Origin: Shewanella indica
GTDB lineage: Bacteria > Pseudomonadota > Gammaproteobacteria > Enterobacterales > Shewanellaceae
Length of the DNA stretch: 64,000 nucleotides
Reading direction: 5' to 3'
NCBI RefSeq assembly: GCF_002836975.1
Contig: NZ_NIJK01000039.1
Coordinates: 46,160-110,159, forward strand
This document shows positions 27,782 to 35,263 of this stretch, one piece after another. How positions within the stretch are numbered: position 1 is the first letter of the stretch; each line of letters opens with the position of its first letter. The notes beneath the pieces were generated by a model. That model was given only the letters and a program-made list of their open reading frames with translations, was not told where the DNA came from and did no database searches. The translations under genes and the position numbers were made by a program.

Positions 27782-28917
27782 TGGCAGAAAACGAAGATGG
27801 GCAGGAAAAAACCGAGGAGGCAACCTCCAGGCGCTTGCAACAGGCCAGAGAGAAAGGGCAGGTTGCAAGGTCAAAAGAGTTAGGTACCTCGGCGGTATTA
27901 TTGGCCGCAGCTATGGGTTTTGCCATGTTGGGGCCAAGTCTGGCTGCTAGTCTGGCCTCGGTCATGAGCCGTCTCTTCTCCATGGAGCGGGATCAGATAT
28001 TCGATACCAACAGCATGTTCAATGTCTGGGGTATAGTTGCCGCCGAGCTGGGTTGGCCTATGGCCGGTTTTATTCTGTTTCTCGGTTTCGTGGCCTTTGT
28101 CGGTAATATTGTCCTCGGTGGTATTAGTTTCTCGGCTCAGGCATTTATGCCCAAGGGCAGCAAGATGAACCCCTTGAACGGTTTTAAACGTATGTTTGGG
28201 GTACAGGCGCTGGTGGAGTTGGCCAAGGGGATTGCCAAGTTTTCTGTGGTGGCACTATCGGCTTATCTGCTGCTGAGTTTTTATTTCGACGATATCCTGA
28301 GGTTGTCGCAGGATCACTTGCCGGGCAATATACGCCATGCACTGGAGCTCTTGGTATGGATCTTTATTTTGCTCTGCGCTTCGACCTTGGTGATAGTGGT
28401 GATCGATGTGCCGTTTCAAATTTGGAATCACGCCAAACAGTTGCGGATGACCAAACAGGAAGTCAAGGACGAGTACAAAGACACTGAAGGCAAGCCTGAA
28501 GTCAAAGGCCGTATTCGCCAGTTGCAAAGGGAGATGGCCCAGCGGCGGATGATGACCGAAGTGCCCAATGCCGATGTGATAGTGGTTAACCCTGAGCACT
28601 TTGCGGTGGCGATAAAATATGATGTCGACAAGTCACCGGCGCCCTTTGTGCTTGCCAAAGGTGTTGACGATGTGGCCTTTAAAATCCGTGAAATTGCCAG
28701 GGAGCACCAAGTCGCCATAGTGTCGGCGCCGCCATTGGCGCGGGCGATTTACCATACCACCAAGCTTAATCAACAGATCCCCGAAGGTCTTTTCACCGCT
28801 GTGGCCCAAGTGCTCGCCTATGTGTTCCAGCTCAGGCAATACCAAAAAGGCAAGGGCACACGGCCCAAACCCATTCCTCTCAATCAACCCATTCCGGATG
28901 AATACAAGCAGTATTGA
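27781..28917 (+). CDS. flhB: Export gate switch protein FlhB
   Basis: FlhB changes export from rod/hook to filament substrates after cutting itself. The 378-residue protein has a short cytoplasmic start (DGQEKTEEATSRRLQQAREK), four transmembrane helices and a cytoplasmic C-terminal domain. The self-cleavage site reads N270-P-E-H instead of the textbook NPTH; the N-P bond and the histidine are kept. The C-terminal tail after the conserved AVAQVLAYVFQLRQY is about 24 residues, basic and proline rich. A second, isolated copy of the domain after the cleavage point is encoded at 42,096. Confidence 0.96.
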   Translation: MAENEDGQEKTEEATSRRLQQAREKGQVARSKELGTSAVLLAAAMGFAMLGPSLAASLASVMSRLFSMERDQIFDTNSMFNVWGIVAAELGWPMAGFILFLGFVAFVGNIVLGGISFSAQAFMPKGSKMNPLNGFKRMFGVQALVELAKGIAKFSVVALSAYLLLSFYFDDILRLSQDHLPGNIRHALELLVWIFILLCASTLVIVVIDVPFQIWNHAKQLRMTKQEVKDEYKDTEGKPEVKGRIRQLQREMAQRRMMTEVPNADVIVVNPEHFAVAIKYDVDKSPAPFVLAKGVDDVAFKIREIAREHQVAIVSAPPLARAIYHTTKLNQQIPEGLFTAVAQVLAYVFQLRQYQKGKGTRPKPIPLNQPIPDEYKQY

Positions 28918-28925
28918 GGTGAACT

Positions 28926-28941
28926 TGGCGTGAAACTTGCT
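28926..28941 (+). promoter_or_regulatory. Sigma-54 promoter of the flhA operon
   Basis: TGGCGTGAAACTTGCT is a strong sigma-54 match, just 9 bp after the flhB stop and 39 bp before the flhA ATG. It probably drives flhA-flhF-flhG-fliA and perhaps the che genes. Confidence 0.85.
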
Positions 28942-28979
28942 GAACTCAGCCCAAGTGTCAAACTTCAGGCTAATAGTGA

Positions 28980-31085
28980 ATGGATGTTAAAGCGACGCTC
29001 GGGCAACTGAGGCAAGTAAAACCGGCAAACTTCAAGGGCGTAGGCACGCCGCTTCTGGTGCTGGCGACATTGGCCATGATAGTTTTGCCTATGCCGGCCT
29101 TTCTGCTGGATATCCTGTTTTCCTTCAATATCGCTTTGGCGCTGGTGGTGCTCTTGGTGGCTGTTTATACCCAAAGGCCGCTGGATTTTGCCGCTTTCCC
29201 GACCGTTTTGCTGGTTGCCACTTTGCTCAGACTGGCGCTTAACGTCGCCTCTACCCGGGTGGTGTTGCTTGAAGGTCACAATGGTGGTGATGCCGCCGGT
29301 AAAGTGATTGAAGCCTTCGGCTCGGTGGTGATCGGCGGTAACTATGCCGTGGGTCTAGTGGTGTTCCTCATTCTGATTATCATCAACTTTGCCGTGGTGA
29401 CCAAAGGTGCAGGGCGTATCTCTGAGGTAAGTGCTCGCTTTACCTTGGATGCCATGCCGGGTAAACAGATGGCGATTGATGCTGACCTCAATGCTGGGAT
29501 CCTTAACCAGGAGCAGGCCAGGGTGCGCCGCGAAGAGGTGACCCGCGAGGCTGACTTCTACGGCTCTATGGATGGTGCCTCCAAGTTTGTTAAAGGGGAC
29601 GCGATTGCCGGTATTTTGATCTTGGTGATCAATATTCTCGGTGGTTTCATCATAGGTATAGTCCAGCACGGGTTGAGTTTTTCCCAAGCGGTAGAGATTT
29701 ACACCCTGCTGACCATAGGTGACGGCTTGGTAGCGCAGATCCCCGGGCTGCTGTTGTCGATAGCTGCGGCGCTGATGGTGACCCGCCAGAATGAGTCCGG
29801 CGATATGGGACAGCAGGTCGTACAGCAGATGTTCGACAATCCCAAATCTTTGATGATCGCTTCGGCAGTGCTCTTTGTGATGGGAATAGTACCCGGCATG
29901 CCACATCTGGCATTTTTAACCTTTGCAGTACTGACCTCTGTGGGCGCTTTCTTTATCTATAAGCGCAATGAAAAGAACAAACAACAGGCGCTGGAACTGG
30001 CCAAGAAAGGGCCGACCGAGAAAAGCCTTAGCGAACCCAAAGAGCTTAGCTGGGACGATGTGCGTCATGTTGACACCATAGGCTTGGAGGTAGGTTATCG
30101 CCTTATTCCTTTGGTGGATAAAGGTCAGGGCGGCGAGCTTCTTGGCCGTATCAAAGGGGTTCGCAAGAAGTTGTCTCAGGAGCTGGGATTCCTGGTGCCG
30201 GCGGTGCATATCCGCGACAACCTGGACCTTTCCCCAAATGCCTATCGTATCTCCTTGATGGGGGTGGCCAGTGGTGAAGCCGAAGTGCGTCACGATTGCG
30301 AATTGGCAATCAACCCGGGCCAGGTATTCGGTAAGCTTGATGGCATAGAAACCAAAGATCCCGCCTTTGGCCTGGATGCGGTTTGGATTGCACCCGAGCT
30401 CAGAGAGCACGCCCAAACACTGGGGTACACGGTTGTGGATGCCGCCACGGTAGTCGCTACCCATCTCAGCCAACTTTTGACCAACAACGCTTCCAAACTG
30501 CTGGGCTACGAAGAAGTGCAACAGTTGCTGGATATGCTGGCCAAGCATTCGCCCAAATTGGTCGATGGTTTTATTCCCGATGTGATGACCTTGGGTAATG
30601 TGGTTAAAGTGATGCAAAACTTGCTTAATGAAGGGGTGTCAATTCGGGATCTGCGTACCATAGTGCAAACTTTGCTTGAGTATGGGCCCAAGAGTAATGA
30701 TACCGAGGTGTTGACCGCCGCAGTGCGTATTGCCCTCAAGCGTATGATAGTGCAGGAGATAGCCGGTCCTGAGCCGGAAATCCCCGTCATAACTTTGGCG
30801 CCAGAATTGGAACAGATGTTGCATCAGTCAATGCAGGCGACAGGGGGCGAAGGTCCGAATATCGAGCCGGGACTGGCAGAGCGTATGCAACAGTCACTGG
30901 CAGGCGCAGCCCAGAAGCAGGAAATGGTCGGTCAGCCCGCCATATTGCTGACATCCGGCATGCTGCGTTCAACCTTGTCTCGTTTTGTTAAGCACACTAT
31001 TCCCAATCTGCGGGTGATCTCTTATCAGGAGATCCCAGACGAGAAACAGATACGTATAGTGGCAGCCGTTGGCCAACAGGGGTAA
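28980..31085 (+). CDS. flhA: Flagellar export gate protein FlhA
   Basis: FlhA forms the nine-membered export gate ring that binds chaperone-substrate complexes. The 701-residue protein has about eight transmembrane helices in its first 330 residues, with the conserved cytoplasmic loop segment (KGAGRISEVSARFTLDAMPG, then KQMAIDADLNAGIL). A large cytoplasmic C-terminal domain follows (about 360-695). It is preceded by its own sigma-54 site and followed by flhF after 6 bp. Confidence 0.97.
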   Translation: MDVKATLGQLRQVKPANFKGVGTPLLVLATLAMIVLPMPAFLLDILFSFNIALALVVLLVAVYTQRPLDFAAFPTVLLVATLLRLALNVASTRVVLLEGHNGGDAAGKVIEAFGSVVIGGNYAVGLVVFLILIIINFAVVTKGAGRISEVSARFTLDAMPGKQMAIDADLNAGILNQEQARVRREEVTREADFYGSMDGASKFVKGDAIAGILILVINILGGFIIGIVQHGLSFSQAVEIYTLLTIGDGLVAQIPGLLLSIAAALMVTRQNESGDMGQQVVQQMFDNPKSLMIASAVLFVMGIVPGMPHLAFLTFAVLTSVGAFFIYKRNEKNKQQALELAKKGPTEKSLSEPKELSWDDVRHVDTIGLEVGYRLIPLVDKGQGGELLGRIKGVRKKLSQELGFLVPAVHIRDNLDLSPNAYRISLMGVASGEAEVRHDCELAINPGQVFGKLDGIETKDPAFGLDAVWIAPELREHAQTLGYTVVDAATVVATHLSQLLTNNASKLLGYEEVQQLLDMLAKHSPKLVDGFIPDVMTLGNVVKVMQNLLNEGVSIRDLRTIVQTLLEYGPKSNDTEVLTAAVRIALKRMIVQEIAGPEPEIPVITLAPELEQMLHQSMQATGGEGPNIEPGLAERMQQSLAGAAQKQEMVGQPAILLTSGMLRSTLSRFVKHTIPNLRVISYQEIPDEKQIRIVAAVGQQG

Positions 31086-31091
31086 CCGAGA

Positions 31092-32468
31092 GTGAAGATT
31101 AAACGTTTTTTTGCCAAAGATATGCGCGCAGCCCTGGCTCAGGTGAAAGAGACTCTGGGCGCAGATGCCGTGATCATGTCCAATAAAAAGGTTACCGGCG
31201 GCATTGAAATAGTGGCAGCGGTTGATTATGACGACCCCAAGCCAGCAGCGGCACCAACTGCATCGCCTTTTATGGAATTGGGGGAGGATAAAGTCTCCCT
31301 CGGCGCTGGGCATGTACAGGCTAACAGAAAAGCCAAACCAGAGCCTGTGGCCGACTCATTGCAGGCTTTACTTGAGCGGCAACAGAGCCGTTTGAATGAA
31401 CAGCTCGGACAGCAAAGTAACGTCAAGGAACTGGAGATGCCGGCTTGGGCCCAAGGGCTCACTGAAGAGCATAAACCAGCCCCACAGCTGCGGGAAAAAA
31501 CACCTGAGCGGGCAAGTAAGGGCAATAGCGCCAAGCAACAACAAGAGATGGAGGCCATGCGTGAAGAGTTGGCTTCTCTGCGCGGCTTGTTGACTCATCA
31601 GCTGTCCAGTTTGATGGCGGATCAGCGTAGCCGCACCGATCCTGTCGGTGCCATGCTGGAACGTAAATTACTGGAAGCCGAATTCTCCCCTGAAGTTGCC
31701 GAGCGTCTGGCATCGCTGAGTCAGCACTATCAAAGTGCTGAGCTTGGGCATGCCTTGCCGCAAAGTCTGGCAAACCTGCTTGATAATCAGGGTGATGATT
31801 TAATGCGTCAGGGCGGTATTGTCGCGCTGGTCGGCCCTACAGGAGTCGGTAAAACCACGACATTGGCTAAATTGGCGGCCCGTTTTATTGCCCATCATGG
31901 CCCGGATTCCGTATTGTTGGTTACCATGGACCATTATCGCATCGGAGCCTTTGAGCAATTGGCAACTTATGGCAAAATAATGGGATGTCCGGTGAAGCAG
32001 GCTCATGACCTCAATGAGTTGGAGCAGATACTGTATCAGTTCCGCAGCCGGAAGCTGGTTTTGATAGATACCGCTGGTATGGGGCAAAGGGATATGCGCT
32101 TGTACCAACAACTGGATAACCTTGCCGCCAATACCCGTTTGCCTATTCGTAGCTATCTGGTGCTCTCGGCGACCGGCCAACGTCGGGTGCTTGAAGAGGC
32201 GGTAAGTCATTTCCAGCGAATTGATCTCGCAGGGGCGGTTTTAACTAAACTTGATGAGTCCGTCTCTTTGGGTGCCGCGTTGAGCGTGTTGATCCAAAGT
32301 GGATTATCATTAAGTTATATTACTGATGGTCAAAGGGTTCCTGAGGATATGCAGGTCGCTGATACCCTGACCTTGGCCAAGCAGGCATTGGCCATATTGA
32401 ACAAGACTGAAGCAAGTCATTTTAATAATAAAGCCAGGTCAGAAGAGATGACCTATGCATTTGAGTAA
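31092..32468 (+). CDS. flhF: Polar flagellum placement GTPase FlhF
   Basis: FlhF is an SRP-family GTPase that marks the cell pole for flagellum assembly. The 458-residue product has a basic N-terminus (VKIKRFFAKDMRAALAQVKE) and a long glutamine-rich B-linker (about 50-190). The N/G domain carries the P-loop GPTGVGKTTTLAKLAARF and G-motif DTAGMGQRDMRLYQQ. It starts with GTG at 31,092. flhG follows directly, and the two work as an antagonistic pair. Confidence 0.96.
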   Translation: MKIKRFFAKDMRAALAQVKETLGADAVIMSNKKVTGGIEIVAAVDYDDPKPAAAPTASPFMELGEDKVSLGAGHVQANRKAKPEPVADSLQALLERQQSRLNEQLGQQSNVKELEMPAWAQGLTEEHKPAPQLREKTPERASKGNSAKQQQEMEAMREELASLRGLLTHQLSSLMADQRSRTDPVGAMLERKLLEAEFSPEVAERLASLSQHYQSAELGHALPQSLANLLDNQGDDLMRQGGIVALVGPTGVGKTTTLAKLAARFIAHHGPDSVLLVTMDHYRIGAFEQLATYGKIMGCPVKQAHDLNELEQILYQFRSRKLVLIDTAGMGQRDMRLYQQLDNLAANTRLPIRSYLVLSATGQRRVLEEAVSHFQRIDLAGAVLTKLDESVSLGAALSVLIQSGLSLSYITDGQRVPEDMQVADTLTLAKQALAILNKTEASHFNNKARSEEMTYAFE

Positions 32469-32472
32469 AGCT

Positions 32473-33354
32473 ATGACCCGGGACCAAGCGAGCGGTTTAC
32501 GAATGATGAATCAACCAAATAACGAAAAAGTAAAAGTAATTGCCGTGACCGGAGGCAAGGGGGGCGTGGGTAAAACCAGTGTCTCCATCAACACCGCGGT
32601 TGCTCTGGCAGAAAAAGGCAAACGTGTCCTGGTTTTGGATGCTGACTTAGGGTTGGCTAATGTGGATGTGATGCTCGGCTTACGCGCCGAACGCAATTTG
32701 TCCCATGTGCTATCGGGAGAGTCGGAGCTTGATGATATTATCGTTCGAGGCCCAAAAGGAATAGGTATTATTCCCGCCACCTCGGGGACTCAGGCCATGG
32801 TCGAACTGACTGCGGCTCAGCACGCCGGGCTTATCCGCGCCTTCAGTGAAATGAAAACCCAGTTTGATATCTTGGTAGTCGATACGGCTGCCGGGATATC
32901 GGATATGGTACTCAGCTTCTCCCGTGCATCACAGGATGTACTTGTGGTTGTCTGTGATGAACCCACCTCTATTACCGATGCTTATGCGCTGATTAAGATC
33001 CTCAGTCGTGAGCATGGTGTGTTCCGCTTCAAAATTGTCGCAAATATGGTACGGAGTTTGCGGGAAGGGATGGAGTTATTTGCTAAGCTCAGTAAAGTAA
33101 CTGACAGATTTTTGGATGTGGCACTTGAACTTGTGGCAACCATTCCGTTTGATGAGAACCTGCGCAAGTCGGTGCGGAAACAGAAATTGATAGTGGAAGC
33201 CTATCCCAAGTCTCCGGCCAGTATTGCTTATCATGGACTGGCAAACAAGATTATGAGCTGGCCTATACCTCAGCAACCTGGGGGGCATCTCGAGTTTTTT
33301 GTTGAGCGCTTGGTTCAAAGGACAGATTACCGAGAGGATGGTACGAGTGAATAA
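32473..33354 (+). CDS. flhG: Flagellar number regulator FlhG (FleN), MinD-like ATPase
   Basis: FlhG limits flagellar number, mainly by acting on FlhF and FlrA. I chose the ATG at 32,473 because it puts the FlhF-activating helix DQASGLR (matching the DQAxxLR pattern) at the very N-terminus. An upstream ATG at 32,455 inside flhF is also open. This gives 293 residues. The deviant Walker A is GGKGGVGKTS, followed by LVLDADLGLANVD. The C-terminal helix should bind membrane. Its end overlaps the fliA start. Confidence 0.94.
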   Translation: MTRDQASGLRMMNQPNNEKVKVIAVTGGKGGVGKTSVSINTAVALAEKGKRVLVLDADLGLANVDVMLGLRAERNLSHVLSGESELDDIIVRGPKGIGIIPATSGTQAMVELTAAQHAGLIRAFSEMKTQFDILVVDTAAGISDMVLSFSRASQDVLVVVCDEPTSITDAYALIKILSREHGVFRFKIVANMVRSLREGMELFAKLSKVTDRFLDVALELVATIPFDENLRKSVRKQKLIVEAYPKSPASIAYHGLANKIMSWPIPQQPGGHLEFFVERLVQRTDYREDGTSE

Positions 33355-34066
33355 AGCGGCTGCATACGCAGGTTTAAACGATAAGACACAGATCGTTGAG
33401 CATTATGCACCGCTGGTAAAACGAATAGCCCATCATCTGCTTGCCCGTCTGCCTGCATCGGTTCAACTCGATGACCTGCTGCAGGCCGGCATGATGGGAT
33501 TGCTGGAAGCTTCATCCAAGTTTGATGGCAGCAAAGGCGCCAAGTTTGAGACCTTTGCCGGGATCCGCATTCGTGGCGCCATGATAGATGAGATACGCCG
33601 TGGCGACTGGGTTCCACGCTCGGTTCATCGCAATAACCGGCGAGTCGCTCAGGTGATGGATGAGCTCGAACAGGAGTTGGGGCGGGATGCCCGTGATAGT
33701 GAAATTGCCGAGCGATTGGAGATGTCGTTGGATGAATACCATCATATTCTCAATGATGTTTCCACCGGTAAAATCATAGGAATAGAAGATTTGGGGGTAG
33801 CGCCCGATGTGTTGATGTCGGAAGATATGCCGGCAGATGACACTTTTGAGGGCCTGGCTCAAAGCCAATTCCAATCAGCCTTAACCAATGCCATTAAGCG
33901 CTTGCCAGAGCGCGATGCCTTGGTTTTGTCGCTGTATTATGACGAAGCACTGAATTTAAAAGAGATTGGTGTCATTCTTGAGGTAAGTGAGTCCCGGGTG
34001 AGCCAGATCCATAGTCAGGCCATGCTGAGGCTGAAAGCCAAACTCAAGCACTGGACACAAGCGTAA
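33347..34066 (+). CDS. fliA: Flagellar sigma factor FliA (sigma-28)
   Basis: FliA directs polymerase to late flagellar and chemotaxis promoters such as the one before the intact flagellin. The preferred start is GTG at 33,347 (MNKAAAYAG), with GAGAGG nine bases upstream; ATG at 33,338 is possible. That gives 239 residues. Region 2 includes GMMGLLEASSKFDGSKGAKF, then FAGIRIRGAMIDEIRRGDW. Region 4 is the terminal helix-turn-helix (LKEIGVILEVSESRVSQIHS). It overlaps flhG by 8 bp. Its anti-sigma factor FlgM is not in the window. Confidence 0.96.
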   Translation: MNKAAAYAGLNDKTQIVEHYAPLVKRIAHHLLARLPASVQLDDLLQAGMMGLLEASSKFDGSKGAKFETFAGIRIRGAMIDEIRRGDWVPRSVHRNNRRVAQVMDELEQELGRDARDSEIAERLEMSLDEYHHILNDVSTGKIIGIEDLGVAPDVLMSEDMPADDTFEGLAQSQFQSALTNAIKRLPERDALVLSLYYDEALNLKEIGVILEVSESRVSQIHSQAMLRLKAKLKHWTQA

Positions 34067-34113
34067 TTAATGATTGAGCAACTTATAAGTATGTCAGCTC
34101 ACCGGAGGAAACC

Positions 34114-34497
34114 TTGGACAAGAATATGAAGATTCTCATCGTTGACGACTTTTCAACGATGAGACGGATCATTAAGAACTTGTTGCGAGACCTGGGGTTC
34201 AATAACACCCAGGAAGCAGACGATGGTTCAACAGCTCTGCCTATGCTGCAAAAGGGCGACTTTGACTTCGTCGTGACCGACTGGAACATGCCTGGGATGC
34301 AGGGAATCGACCTGCTCAAGGCGATTCGTGCCGACGAGCATCTCAAACATATCCCTGTGTTAATGGTAACTGCCGAAGCCAAACGTGAACAAATTATTGC
34401 GGCGGCTCAGGCCGGCGTGAATGGTTATGTTGTTAAGCCTTTTACCGCGGCTACGTTGAAAGAGAAATTGGATAAGATTTTCGAACGGCTCGGTTGA
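34114..34497 (+). CDS. cheY: Chemotaxis response regulator CheY
   Basis: CheY carries the signal from CheA to FliM. The 127-residue single receiver domain has the acidic pocket DD (11-12), phospho-acceptor D56 (VVTDWNMPG) and the conserved lysine in VVKPFT. It starts with TTG at 34,114, which is well supported by GGAGG five bases upstream; the next in-frame ATG would delete conserved N-terminal residues. It is the first gene of the che cluster. Confidence 0.97.
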   Translation: MDKNMKILIVDDFSTMRRIIKNLLRDLGFNNTQEADDGSTALPMLQKGDFDFVVTDWNMPGMQGIDLLKAIRADEHLKHIPVLMVTAEAKREQIIAAAQAGVNGYVVKPFTAATLKEKLDKIFERLG

Positions 34498-34510
34498 GTG
34501 GGGTGATGCA

Positions 34511-35248
34511 ATGAAAGCAGAGACATCCGGGCTGGTGACTTTGGAGCAGGCACAGGAATTGGTTGCCCTGCTCAGTCAGGGAGAGCAGGATAAGGCCGAC
34601 GAATTGCTGCGGGAACTGGCGGCTCCCCTGCAAAGGGATCTGTTCGAAGAAGTCGGTAAGCTGACCCGCCAGTTGCACAACGCCTTAGTGGATTTTCAGG
34701 TAGATAGCCGCCTTATTGAGCTTGCCAACACTGATATCCCAGACGCCAAAGAACGCCTTACCTATGTCATTGATATGACAGAGCAAGCAGCCAACAAAAC
34801 TATGGACGCAGTCGAAGAATGCTTGCCTTTGTCGGATGCTCTGAGTACCAATCTGCAAAATGTCAAACCCGCCTGGGATAAGCTGATGCGCCGTGATTTG
34901 GCCTTGCATGAGTTCAAGGGCCTGTGTCATGACGTACAACACTTTATGCAACAGAGTGAAGCCGATGCTTGTCGGCTGCGGGAATTACTGAATCAGATAC
35001 TGATGGCTCAGGATTTTCAGGATTTGACCGGACAGATGATCCGTCGGGTCATAGAGCTGGTGCGGGAAGTGGAAAACAGCTTGGTTTCGTTGCTGACAGT
35101 GTTCGGTGAGCAGCCGCTGGATGATCTCTGCGGCGCTGAGGATAAGAGCATAGAGGCAGAAGGCCCCATACTGAACGCAGAGCAACGCGAAGACGTGGTG
35201 AATGGTCAGGATGAAGTCGATGATCTGCTCTCAAGTCTGGGTTTCTAA
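34511..35248 (+). CDS. cheZ: CheY phosphatase CheZ
   Basis: CheZ removes the phosphate from CheY and resets the motor. The 245-residue protein has the long helical hairpin with the catalytic region AQDFQDLTGQMIRRV, where the glutamine attacks. The C-terminal CheY-binding helix ends EVDDLLSSLGF. It lies 14 bp after cheY and 16 bp before cheA. Confidence 0.96.
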   Translation: MKAETSGLVTLEQAQELVALLSQGEQDKADELLRELAAPLQRDLFEEVGKLTRQLHNALVDFQVDSRLIELANTDIPDAKERLTYVIDMTEQAANKTMDAVEECLPLSDALSTNLQNVKPAWDKLMRRDLALHEFKGLCHDVQHFMQQSEADACRLRELLNQILMAQDFQDLTGQMIRRVIELVREVENSLVSLLTVFGEQPLDDLCGAEDKSIEAEGPILNAEQREDVVNGQDEVDDLLSSLGF

Positions 35249-35263
35249 TTAGGAGTCAATTTA

